Positions 43,692-52,228 of a DNA stretch of 64,000 bases are shown here, one piece after another; position 1 is the stretch's first letter; every line of letters begins with the position of its first letter. A program made the position numbers and the translations under genes. The notes beneath the pieces were generated by a model. The model was given only the letters and a program-made list of their open reading frames with translations. It was not told the DNA's origin and searched no databases. This DNA comes from Pseudofrankia inefficax (GTDB taxonomy: Bacteria > Actinomycetota > Actinomycetes > Frankiales > Frankiaceae): contig NC_014666.1 of NCBI RefSeq assembly GCF_000166135.1, positions 434,001 to 498,000 on the forward strand, written 5' to 3'.

Positions 43692-44235
43692 CTCACGGTC
43701 GGGAGTTCCAGCGCGCGGGTGCCGCGCGGCCGGGCGGGGGATGGCAAAGCCGTCGGCGGCCGGCCCCCGCCGCGGCCAGACGGCGTGCGCGCCACCATTG
43801 TCGTGCCTCCCGACCGTCGCGGTTGATCCGGCGTCTCTCCGACCAGCCCGGGGAGCCGGGGCAGTCAGGGGAGAATCTTCGCAGCATAGGCCCAGGTCCG
43901 TCGATGGCCGCGATCAACCGGCGGGAATCCGTTGATGCAAGCGCGGTTTCGTTCCGCTTCCCGGTGCAGTCACGCTCGTTCGTGCGCCCACGGACACGTG
44001 CGCTGTGGACGGACGGTGGGCCCGCGGGCCGCGCTGGCATGTCGCCAATGATTACTGATCGTGGCGGAGATAGGCAATTTCTCCGGTATGCCCCGGGCCA
44101 CGGTGGCCGACCGAGGCCGGGCGCCACCCGACCGAGGGCTGCCGGCGCGGGCTGACGGGCCCGGCCGGGGCGCCCCGGGTGACCGGCCGGGTAGCCTTGT
44201 GATTTCTAGGCTTGACGACGAAGGGTGACCCGACG
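43692..44235. other. Divergent intergenic region PP2C / rlmB
   Basis: 544 bp. A small hairpin CGGAGA-(9)-TCTCCG lies at 44065-44085. Frames here are short, Arg/Pro-rich and without ribosome sites. The right end contains the rlmB ribosome site GAAGGG. Confidence 0.5.
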
Positions 44236-45366
44236 ATGGCGACGGCACGGCGGGGTGGGGGAGGCGTGGCGCGCGGCGGCCAGGGCGGCCGGGCGGCGAA
44301 GGCCGGCTCGCACCGCAAGGGCGCGTCGATCGGAAGCGGTGGCCAGCGGCGCCGGGCTCTGGAAGGCAAGGGCGCGACGCCGCCAGCCGAGATGCGCAAG
44401 GGCCACCCGGCGCAGCGGCGCGCGAACGCGGCGGCGCGGTCCGAGACCACGAGCACCCGTGCCGGGTCGACCGCGCGGCCAACCGGTGCCCGCGACGGTG
44501 GTCCGGCGCGGGCCGGCCACACGGGTCAGCGTGACGGTGGTCCGGCGCGGGCGGGCAACACCGGTCAGCGCGACGGGGCCGCCACCGGTCGCGGCGGGCC
44601 GGCTGGCCGGCGCCCCGGGGAGACCGACGAGCTCGTCGTCGGGCGTAACGCGGTCGTCGAGGCGCTAAGGGCCGGTATCCCGGCCGCGACGCTGTACGTC
44701 GCCGGAGGACTTGAGTTCGACGAGCGCCTGACCGAGGCCCGCAAGCTCGCCGGCCGAGCCGGCATGGCGGTCGTGGACATCGGCCGCTTCGAGCTGGACC
44801 GCCTCTGCGGGGTGGCGCCGCACCAGGGGCTCGCGCTGGTGGTCCCGCCGTTCCGGTACGCGCACCCCGACGACCTGTTGGCGCGGGCGCGGGCGAGCGA
44901 CCCTGGCCTGCTGGTCGCGCTCGACGGGGTGACCGACCCGCGCAACCTCGGCGCCGTCGTCCGCTCCGCCGCCGCGTTCGGGGCGCAGGGCGTCGTCGTG
45001 CCCGAGCGGCGCGCCGCCGGGATGACCGCGGCGGCCTGGAAGACCTCCGCCGGAGCCGCGGCGCGGCTGCCGGTGGCCCGGGCCACCAACCTGAACCGGA
45101 CGCTGCGGTCGTACGCCGACGGCGGCCTGGTCGTCGTCGGGCTCGCCGCGAACGCGGACGTCAGCCTCGACGACCTGGCGGCCGCGACCGACCCGATCGT
45201 GCTCGTGATCGGCTCGGAGGGTCGTGGCCTGTCCCGGCTGGTCGGGGAGAACTGCGATCTGCTGGTCCGGATTCCGATGGCCGGCGAGGTCGAGTCGCTC
45301 AACGCGGGGGTCGCGGCCGGCGTCGCTCTCGCCGAGATCGCGCGCCGCCGCCGCCAGACGTCCTGA
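44236..45366 (+). CDS. rlmB: 23S rRNA (guanosine-2'-O)-methyltransferase RlmB (TrmH family)
   Basis: About 376 residues. The C-terminal SPOUT domain has [40 protein letters not shown] and [20 protein letters not shown], the three knot motifs; the substrate-binding N-terminal domain begins [16 protein letters not shown]. Before it is a 140-residue basic, disordered extension containing an exact-length duplication of 13 residues (RDGGPARAG-x-TGQ twice). ATG 44236 has GAAGGG upstream; a TTG at 44212 is less likely. Its place after cysS matches M. tuberculosis Rv3579c-Rv3580c. Confidence 0.93.
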   Translation: MATARRGGGGVARGGQGGRAAKAGSHRKGASIGSGGQRRRALEGKGATPPAEMRKGHPAQRRANAAARSETTSTRAGSTARPTGARDGGPARAGHTGQRDGGPARAGNTGQRDGAATGRGGPAGRRPGETDELVVGRNAVVEALRAGIPAATLYVAGGLEFDERLTEARKLAGRAGMAVVDIGRFELDRLCGVAPHQGLALVVPPFRYAHPDDLLARARASDPGLLVALDGVTDPRNLGAVVRSAAAFGAQGVVVPERRAAGMTAAAWKTSAGAAARLPVARATNLNRTLRSYADGGLVVVGLAANADVSLDDLAAATDPIVLVIGSEGRGLSRLVGENCDLLVRIPMAGEVESLNAGVAAGVALAEIARRRRQTS

Positions 45367-45402
45367 CGCCGGCGGCGGCACTGCGGGCGCCGGGCCTCAG
45401 GA
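45361..45402. terminator. Bidirectional hairpin between rlmB and small secreted-protein gene
   Basis: TCCTGA (45361-45366) pairs with TCAGGA (45397-45402), with further GC pairing inside (45367-45374 with 45388-45395, imperfect). It overlaps the stop codons of both convergent genes. Confidence 0.45.
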
Positions 45403-45654
45403 CCCGTTGTTCCAGCACGGGTGGTGGGCGGCGCCGGAGGTGGCGTCCGCGTCCTGCTGGGTCGCGCTGAGGGTCACCACGCCCGGGTTGGCGCCGGACT
45501 GGCAGGCGACGAGGGCCGAGAGCATGCGGGGCGCCGAGACGGCGGCACTGGCCGGAGTGGCCGCGGCCATGCCGGCGCTCACGCTGGCTACGACCGCCGA
45601 GGCGAACACGGCGACGCGGGCTCGTCGACAGAGGCGTTTCATCGCACTGGACAC
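45397..45654 (-). CDS. Small secreted protein
   Basis: 85 residues with a Sec signal: basic KRLCRRAR, a hydrophobic run and a cleavage-like ATPASAAVSA. The mature part of about 50 residues has two Cys (VACQSG and HPCWNN) that could form one disulfide. The GTG start has AAAGGA eight bases upstream. It belongs to no family I know. Small exported proteins of this type are frequent in sporulating actinobacteria; its role is unknown. Confidence 0.65.
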   Translation of the reverse strand: MSSAMKRLCRRARVAVFASAVVASVSAGMAAATPASAAVSAPRMLSALVACQSGANPGVVTLSATQQDADATSGAAHHPCWNNGS

Positions 45655-46124
45655 GAAGATTCCTTTCCACGGCTACAGGAATACGCCGGCGGATCCCGGC
45701 CCGCTGACCGCCCGCGGCTGGCGCGCGTAGCGCCTCTCACGGCCACGGCTGGCTCGGATCAGGGGTGCCCGCACCTCGGGGGAGCTGGGTGCCGAGCACC
45801 ACGCGTCTCACGATGCCGGACGAATTCCACGGCGCAAAACCAGAGATCCGTGGTGACCCACCTCACGTCGTGGGTGCGCGGTTGGTTCCACACATCGCCC
45901 TGGGGGAATAACCGGAATCCGGCGCGGACCGTGGCCGGGTGCGTTGTCTTCGCATTCCCGGCCACTGCCGGTGGTGATCCGGATACGCCATTCTCCGCGG
46001 CGCGCCGGCTCGGTCGCGCATTGTCGAAGAACGTGACAACCGTCATAGATCGATTGCCATTCCCGGGCTAATCCGTTCGACCCGGGCAAATCGTCCGTCC
46101 GGTCTCGGTGACCTGCGCGAACGG
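45655..46124. other. Intergenic region, no feature recognised
   Basis: 470 bp between the start of the small secreted protein and the end of the acVLRF1-like gene. It is less GC-rich in places (for example 45990-46070). I see no convincing ORF, hairpin or operator. Confidence 0.5.
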
Positions 46125-46841
46125 TCAGCCGCCGGCCGCCAGCGACTCGGCCACGCGGATGCGGACGCAGCGGAACTGGGTCGGAGCGTCCTCCAGCACC
46201 CGGCGACGCGGGTCGGGGACCGTCAGGAACGGGTCGGCGACCAGCGACCGCAGCGGCGCGAGCCGTGGGTCCTGGAGGACCTGCCCGACCGCGCGCCGCT
46301 CGCCTCCGACGATCATGGCAGCGAGCCCGGGGACCGCGGGCAGCAGCAGCCCGGCCGCTGTGTCCGCCGCCGCGCCGAGCGCCACCCGGACCTGCCCCTC
46401 GCGGCGTCGGGCGAACCGCTGCTGCGACCAGCCGCCCGCGGAGCTGCGCCCGTGCACCTGCCGGGAGCCGACCTTCGAGGCCACCAGGCGGTCGCCCTCG
46501 AACACCCCGGCCGCATACCCGCCGAGCCGGACCAGCAGCACGCCGACCCGTCGCTCGACGCCGGCGTGCGCGGCCAGTGCTGCCCCGGGTGCCGTGCCGG
46601 GTTCGACGGCCAGCGGTGGAAGGGGGACCTGGCAGTCGGCGACGGCACCGTCCGCGGCGGTGGCGACGATCGTCACAGGGGAGATCGTCCAGGTCAGCGA
46701 GCCGTGCCGCTCGGCGAACCGGTCCAGCCAGCCGGCCACCCGCTCGGGCGCGACGTTCACCCAGCGCCCGCCGCCAGCGGCGGGAAGTCCAGGGCTCACC
46801 GCCACATCTTGACCGACCAGCGCCATGGCCGCGCCGGCCAC
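46125..46841 (-). CDS. acVLRF1-family peptidyl-tRNA hydrolase
   Basis: A 238-residue protein of the actinobacterial Vms1-like release factor group (eRF1 domain-like). The diagnostic loop is HGRSSAGGWSQQRFARRREG, equivalent to the GGQ/GSQ loop of Vms1/ANKZF1, with the catalytic Gln. A beta-strand part precedes it (VLLVRLGGYAAGVFEGDRLV). By analogy it should cleave peptidyl-tRNA on stalled 60S-like or 50S subunits. The start may be the ATG at 46841 or at 46826. It stands alone and diverges from the membrane protein gene at 47041. Confidence 0.85.
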   Translation of the reverse strand: MAGAAMALVGQDVAVSPGLPAAGGGRWVNVAPERVAGWLDRFAERHGSLTWTISPVTIVATAADGAVADCQVPLPPLAVEPGTAPGAALAAHAGVERRVGVLLVRLGGYAAGVFEGDRLVASKVGSRQVHGRSSAGGWSQQRFARRREGQVRVALGAAADTAAGLLLPAVPGLAAMIVGGERRAVGQVLQDPRLAPLRSLVADPFLTVPDPRRRVLEDAPTQFRCVRIRVAESLAAGG

Positions 46842-47040
46842 CTACCTGGACCGCGGCCTGTCGATCTGCCGAATTGTCCTATTTTTGTGGTGGGTGGGAC
46901 TTTCGGCTCATAGTGTTCGCCCTGAAATCGCCACCGGATCACAGGGCGTCGGACGTCACGGGAACTGTCCCCTTTGGTCGCGCACCAGTCGAACGCTGAG
47001 GCGCACCACCCGCTCGACCGCGACGCCGGGGCGGGGACGC

Positions 47041-48066
47041 ATGGGTCACGGAAATGGCAGCGGCACGGCCGACCGGCAGTCTGGTCGACCCTGGCGGCAG
47101 GACGGCGCGCGCGAAGGCGCCACCGGCCGCCCACTGGGCGCGGCCTCCGCCAGCCGCGCCCGGGGTTATCGAGCTGGCCCCGATCCGGACCTCGAGGTCT
47201 GGGATGCCGAGATCGTCGACGAGCCGTGGGATCCGGCCGTCGCCCGCTCCGCCGAGGACGTCGAGATCATCGACGCCGCCACGCTCGACGCGATCGCCCA
47301 ACGGCTGCGCGCCGCCGCCGGACCCAGCGCTGACGAACCCGTCGTCAGCCGCGCGCCCGCGCCGGACCCCGAACACCCGAGGCCGCCAGCCGAGGCGACC
47401 GGCCCGGTCCCGCGCCCGGCCTCGTCGGCGGCCCGGCGGCGGCATCGACCCCAGCCGGCCTGGCGGACCGGACTGGAGCGGCTGACCGCACAGGTGACGG
47501 CGATCGCGGCCCCGAGCCGCCTCGGGCGTGTCTTTCCGGCCGGCGGGACGCACGGGCGTCGCGGCGGGCGGGCTCCGCTGGCCGCCGTGGCCGGCGCCGT
47601 CGTGCTGCTGCTGGTGGTGGCGGGCCTCGCGATCGTCCTTTTCGGCCACCATTCCGGCTCCCGGACCGGTGCCACCGAGGGACGTGGCAGCGCCGGCCAG
47701 AGCGGCGGCGTCGACCTGGCGCCGGGTGGCCTCGCGCTCGCCGACGGCCCGGGAAGCCTGGCCGGCGCCGGCGCCGGCGGGAGCGGACCGGTCGGCGGGC
47801 AGGGCGCCGAGCAGGTGTCCGGCGTCCAGGCCGAACCCGTGCAGGGCCTGGGTGTGGGCGCGACCCCCGATCTCGCCACCACGGCGGCGCCCGATGTCGC
47901 CCGGACCACCGCTGGACCGACAGCCGGGGCCTCGGCCCGTCCGTCGTCCGGGGCCAGCGCCGCACCGTCCTCGCCGCCGACGGCCACGCCGACCGCACCG
48001 CGGTGCTACCGGGGCGGCCCGATCACGTCGCTCCTGCTCGCCGTCGTGGGCGTGCGCTCCTGCTGA
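47041..48066 (+). CDS. Single-span membrane protein, disordered, unknown function
   Basis: About 341 residues. The cytoplasmic part (1-175) is low complexity but includes an acidic, ordered patch EVWDAEIVDEPWDPAVARSA. A single membrane segment (LAAVAGAVVLLLVVAGLAIV) follows, and the remaining 150 residues outside are Gly-, Ala-, Ser-, Thr- and Pro-rich, ending with two Cys (PRCYRGG and VRSC). I chose the ATG at 47041; upstream codons are open but not convincing. Possibly an envelope or anti-sigma-like protein, but no family is recognised. Confidence 0.55.
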   Translation: MGHGNGSGTADRQSGRPWRQDGAREGATGRPLGAASASRARGYRAGPDPDLEVWDAEIVDEPWDPAVARSAEDVEIIDAATLDAIAQRLRAAAGPSADEPVVSRAPAPDPEHPRPPAEATGPVPRPASSAARRRHRPQPAWRTGLERLTAQVTAIAAPSRLGRVFPAGGTHGRRGGRAPLAAVAGAVVLLLVVAGLAIVLFGHHSGSRTGATEGRGSAGQSGGVDLAPGGLALADGPGSLAGAGAGGSGPVGGQGAEQVSGVQAEPVQGLGVGATPDLATTAAPDVARTTAGPTAGASARPSSGASAAPSSPPTATPTAPRCYRGGPITSLLLAVVGVRSC

Positions 48067-48123
48067 ACCGCCAAGCTGACCCAGCCGGGCTAAGAGAGCC
48101 GCCTCGCGGCTGGCAGCCGGAGC

Positions 48124-49131
48124 TCAGAGCGGCGGGATCCGCGCCGCGAGGTCGCGGAGATAGCGGTGCATCCCGTCGTAGGCGGCGACCGGCGGCAGGT
48201 AGGCCTTGGCGATCTTGGCGAGTGCGCTGTAGTTGACGTCGACCACGTTGGCCAGCGGGGCCTCGCTGATCTGGCTGAGCAACTGGTAACTGTCGAGCGT
48301 CTCCAGCCCGTACAGCTCCGACAGCCAGGTGACCATCTCCACCTGGCCGATCCGCCAGGCGTCCTCCAACGGCCGGCTTGAGCCGACGGTGATGAAGTGC
48401 GTGTCGCTTTCCAGCCGCGGCCATTGTGGCGCCCGGCCTTTGACGAGCTCCACGATCAGGGTCACGTCCATGGCGCCTTCTACAGCCGTGCCGCAGGCCT
48501 CGCCTTCACCCTGCCGGTAGTGCCCATCTCCGATGGAGAACAGCGCCCCATCGACGTTGACTCCGAGATAGCAGGTCGCGCCGGCCCGCATTTCCGGGGT
48601 GTCCATGTTCCCGCCAAACCGGTCCGGGACCAGCGCCGATCTGGCCTCCATAGCGGCCGGTGCGACGCCGACGGTGCCCAGCATGGGTGACATCGGCAGA
48701 TCAACCTGGAACTCGCTGGACAGAGCGGTGAATGTGACCGTGCTCTTCGCCCGGTCGACCTCGTAGATCCAGGTGCGTTCCGGCAACGGCGGCGCGAGCG
48801 TGGCGGTGCGGTCCGTGCCGGTCAGGCCCCCGAAGAACGGGATCGTCGACGACGCGCCCCAGCCTCGGGCCGGGGTGAGCTCGACCAGGTGCAGCACGAG
48901 CGTGTCGCCGGGTTCGGCGCCCTCGACGTAGAACGGCCCCGTCTGTGGGTTGACGAACGGCATCGTCAGCGAACTGCTCGGCAGGTCGGAGGTCGTGCGC
49001 AGGCGCCCACCGAAGGCGTCCTCGGTCCACAGCCGCAGCACGGTGCCCGGCTTCACCGTCCGGATCGGGGCCACCCCGCCGAAGGTCCACGCGAACTGCG
49101 CGGGCCGCGGCCGGAACTCGACGACCTCCAC
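48124..49131 (-). CDS. Acetamidase/formamidase-family hydrolase
   Basis: A 335-residue enzyme of the FmdA/AmdA family, which hydrolyses formamide or acetamide to ammonia and the acid. It has VKPGTVLRLWTEDAFGG, NPQTGPFYVEGAEPGDTLVL, the central MSPMLGTVGVAP and LGVNVDGALFSIGDGHYRQG, all typical. The metal-ligand-like Asp/His in SIGDGHYRQGEGEACG are conserved. Substrate specificity within the family is not shown. The gene stands alone and is convergent with the membrane protein gene. Confidence 0.9.
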   Translation of the reverse strand: MEVVEFRPRPAQFAWTFGGVAPIRTVKPGTVLRLWTEDAFGGRLRTTSDLPSSSLTMPFVNPQTGPFYVEGAEPGDTLVLHLVELTPARGWGASSTIPFFGGLTGTDRTATLAPPLPERTWIYEVDRAKSTVTFTALSSEFQVDLPMSPMLGTVGVAPAAMEARSALVPDRFGGNMDTPEMRAGATCYLGVNVDGALFSIGDGHYRQGEGEACGTAVEGAMDVTLIVELVKGRAPQWPRLESDTHFITVGSSRPLEDAWRIGQVEMVTWLSELYGLETLDSYQLLSQISEAPLANVVDVNYSALAKIAKAYLPPVAAYDGMHRYLRDLAARIPPL

Positions 49132-49313
49132 GGTCGGCCTCCCTGCGTCCAGGCGCCCCGCTCCGGTGGCAACCGGCCAGCTGGGCAGCGCCGGCCCGAA
49201 TCTAGGACGCCGCCGTTACGGTTCCGCTACGAGCTTCCCAACCGCGGCCGGTCCGGATCGGCCGACTGCCGCCGGCCGCCGGTTCTGTCGGAGGCGCACG
49301 GCATGCTGGCGTC

Positions 49314-50531
49314 GTGATCCCACCGGACGTCGCGATGCGGCGGGTGGCCGCGCAGCTGCTGGCCAGCCCGCTGCCGGCCCGGCCCACGGCCGCGCAGCGG
49401 GTGCGGACCGTCGTCCAGGTCGTCGGGCACGTGCTCGCGGTGCAGGCGCAGGACCTGCGCGGGCTGCGCCTCGCCATCCGGTCCCGGGCCGCCGGGCTGA
49501 CCGTCGCGGACGTCGACCGTGCCTTCGCCGAGCGCCGACTCGTCGTGACCTGGCTGAACCGGGGCACCCTGCACCTGGTCCGGGCCGAGGACTACGGCTG
49601 GCTGCACGCGCTGACCGCGCCCCGTCAGGAGGTGAACGTCCGTCGCCGGCTTGGCGAGGAGGGCGTGTCACCCGCCGAGGCCGAGCGCGGCGTGGCCCTC
49701 GTCGAACGGGCGCTGGCCGACGACGGCCCACTGTCGCGAGCCCAGCTTCGGGACCGGCTCGCCGCGGCGGGTATTCCGGTCGCCGGGCAGGCGCTGATCC
49801 ACATCCTGGGACTGGCGAGCCTGCGCGGGCTGCTGGTCCGCGGCCCGATCGTCGGGTCCGAACAGGCCTACGTCCTGGTCCGCGACTGGCTCGGCCCGGT
49901 GGCCGCAACCTCGGACGCACTCGACGCCGCGCCGCTGGCCGCCGTCGACGAGTCCCGGACGCCGCTGCCCGCGCAGGACGAGACTGGCGGAACGGAGAGT
50001 GACCGCGACACGGCGTTGGTGCGGCTCGCGGTGCGTTATCTCGCCGCTCACGGCCCGGCCGGCGAACGTGATCTGGCGAGCTGGTCCGGGCTGCCGCTGA
50101 CCGACGCGCGCCGTGGGCTGGCCCTCGCCGCCGGCTCCGGCCTTACCGAGCCGATCGGTACCGAGCCGCTCGGTGCCGGGCTGGTGGACCTGGCTGGCCG
50201 CCCGCGCGGCCTGGGCGACCTGCCCTGGGACGAGGTAAGCCCGGATTCTCTGCCCACTCGGCTGCTCGGCCCGTTCGATCCGATCCTGCACGGCTGGGCG
50301 GCCCGCGACTGGGTGACCGGCCCATACCGCTCGATAGTCACCGTCAACGGCATCTTCCGCGCCATCGCGCTCGTGGCCGGCCGGGCGGCGGGCACCTGGA
50401 CGATGCCGGCGGGCCAGGTGAGCCTCGCGTTGTTCGAGCCGCTGCCCGCGGCCGTCGAGCTGGCCCTGCGGGCGGAATCGTCAGATGTCCGACGTTTCCT
50501 CGCCGGCGACCCGGGCCTGGCTGCCGGCTGA
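49314..50531 (+). CDS. Winged-helix protein of the AlkZ/YcaQ (HTH_42) family
   Basis: A 405-residue member of the HTH_42 family, which includes the Streptomyces DNA glycosylase AlkZ and E. coli YcaQ that unhook DNA crosslinks. The N-terminal part has HVLAVQAQDLRGLRLAIRSR: QAQ corresponds to the catalytic Q-x-Q motif of the AlkZ branch. Further family features are VVTWLNRGTLHLVRAEDYGW and TVNGIFRAIALVAGRAAGTW. Start GTG at 49314. In producers AlkZ gives self-resistance to DNA alkylators, but no biosynthetic cluster is in this window. Confidence 0.82.
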   Translation: MIPPDVAMRRVAAQLLASPLPARPTAAQRVRTVVQVVGHVLAVQAQDLRGLRLAIRSRAAGLTVADVDRAFAERRLVVTWLNRGTLHLVRAEDYGWLHALTAPRQEVNVRRRLGEEGVSPAEAERGVALVERALADDGPLSRAQLRDRLAAAGIPVAGQALIHILGLASLRGLLVRGPIVGSEQAYVLVRDWLGPVAATSDALDAAPLAAVDESRTPLPAQDETGGTESDRDTALVRLAVRYLAAHGPAGERDLASWSGLPLTDARRGLALAAGSGLTEPIGTEPLGAGLVDLAGRPRGLGDLPWDEVSPDSLPTRLLGPFDPILHGWAARDWVTGPYRSIVTVNGIFRAIALVAGRAAGTWTMPAGQVSLALFEPLPAAVELALRAESSDVRRFLAGDPGLAAG

Positions 50532-50799
50532 CCTAGGGGATTTCTGGCGGGTGCGTCTGCACCGGGGGTGCCGGCTCTATTACCGACGGACGCAGCCGTC
50601 GGCACCTTGGAGCGGTCTTGGCCGCCACCCCGCGGCCTGCCGTCTGCCCACCAGTAGGGTGCGGCCCTGAGGTTACCGCCCATACAGGGTGTTACCGACC
50701 CAGCGTCATTTCCTGTCCGATACCGGGACGATGCTCCTCCCGGCGGCCGGATGGGCCTGGCGCCGGCCCGCGCCGGCGTCTCGGAACGAGGAGGCCGGT

Positions 50800-52122
50800 G
50801 TGCGCTCTGAGTCGATGGTCGACATGCATGCGGGAGGCCGGCCGCTGAGCCGGATGGACCGCTACATGCTCGATTTCCAGCGGGCCTATCCGACCCGGCC
50901 GGTCAGCGTCACCTGTTACCTGCTGCGCGTGTCCGGAGCGCCGGATCTCGACGCGGTGCGGGCGGCGGTGCTGGAGCGCGTCGAGGCGTTTCCCGCCCTC
51001 ACCGAGCGCCTCGTGGAGCGCCGTGGCCGCGCCCCGCGCTGGGAGCCGGGCGGTGGGATCGACGTGGCCAGCCAGGTGCGGGAGTACCGGCTGCCGGCGG
51101 ACGCGACCGAGGACGACCTGCGGGCGATGGCCGCGCGGCTGTCCTCGATCGTGACGCCACTGGACCGGCCGGCGTGGGAGGTCGGCCTGGTCACCAGCCC
51201 CGGCGCCGATGACGTCCATGTCTTCTTCCGCTCCAGCCACGTCTGGGTGGACGGCCTCTCGCAGACCCGGGTGCTCACCTGTCTGTTCGGCGACCAGACG
51301 GCGCCGGCGCCCTGGGTCCGGACCGGGCGGCTGACGGCCCGCACGCTGGCGTCCGCCGCGGTGCGCCAGGCCACCACCTGGTCCGGGCCGTCCGCCGCGC
51401 CCGCGGCTCTCACCGAGCCGAGCGACGGGACCTGCACCGTGCACTGGGCGCATACCGACCTCGAACGGTTGCGCACGCTCGGCAAGGTCTACGGCGGCTC
51501 CGTCAACGACGTCTACCTGGTCACCGTGGGCGGGGCGATCGGCGCCTGGTCGGCTCCCGTCGGCCAGCGGCCGGTGCAGGCGGTGCTCTCGGTCAGCACC
51601 CGGCGCCCCGCGGAGCGAGCCGTGCTCGGCAACGCCTTCGTGGCCACCCGGGTCGCCTTGCCGACAGAGCCGGCCCCCCCGTCCGAGCGGTTCGCGATGA
51701 TGCGCCAGCAGACCTCGTACTACAAGGGGGACTCGAACGCGGCCCTCGCCGAGCGCTTCTGGTCCGACCGGGTGCCCAGCCGGTTCGGGCACGCGACGAT
51801 CGGTGGCGGTCAGGAGCTTCGCCGGGCCGCGGTCAACACGACGAACCTGGGTCCGATTCCCGGGCCGCTGACGGTCGCCGGAGCCCCGGTCACCGCGGCG
51901 CTGCCGGTGCCGGCCGTGCGCGAGGGGCGCCGGCAGGTGCTCGTCACGCTTGGTGGCGTGGGACGGACGGCCACCGTCGGCTTCACCGTGCCAGCACCAC
52001 GCGGCGCCGAACTGGCCGGCCTGTGGCTGACCGAGATCGAGAATTTGGAGCGTGCCGCCGGCATCGTCCCGGTACCGGACCAGCACCTGCCTACGCTGGC
52101 TGGCGGACTGGAGACCCGCTGA
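50800..52122 (+). CDS. WS/DGAT-like acyltransferase
   Basis: About 440 residues, similar in layout to wax ester synthase/acyl-CoA:diacylglycerol acyltransferases. The start resembles the family pattern (PLSRMDRYMLDFQ). The catalytic HHxxxDG is read as SHVWVDG: the second His (the general base) and the DG are kept but the first His is Ser. Further along, YGGSVNDVYLVTVGGAI matches the usual NDV segment and TNLGPIPGPLTVAG the C-terminal one. GTG 50800 has GAGGAGG five bases upstream. The changed motif leaves activity plausible but uncertain. Confidence 0.75.
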   Translation: MRSESMVDMHAGGRPLSRMDRYMLDFQRAYPTRPVSVTCYLLRVSGAPDLDAVRAAVLERVEAFPALTERLVERRGRAPRWEPGGGIDVASQVREYRLPADATEDDLRAMAARLSSIVTPLDRPAWEVGLVTSPGADDVHVFFRSSHVWVDGLSQTRVLTCLFGDQTAPAPWVRTGRLTARTLASAAVRQATTWSGPSAAPAALTEPSDGTCTVHWAHTDLERLRTLGKVYGGSVNDVYLVTVGGAIGAWSAPVGQRPVQAVLSVSTRRPAERAVLGNAFVATRVALPTEPAPPSERFAMMRQQTSYYKGDSNAALAERFWSDRVPSRFGHATIGGGQELRRAAVNTTNLGPIPGPLTVAGAPVTAALPVPAVREGRRQVLVTLGGVGRTATVGFTVPAPRGAELAGLWLTEIENLERAAGIVPVPDQHLPTLAGGLETR

Positions 52123-52228
52123 TCCGGATAGGACCCAGGTCGGCCGGTTCTGTCCCGGTTTGAGCTACCTGCGAGGATCGGATGGCGGGACCGACCGTTC
52201 TGCGCCGCTGGTCGAGGAGGGACGGGAC

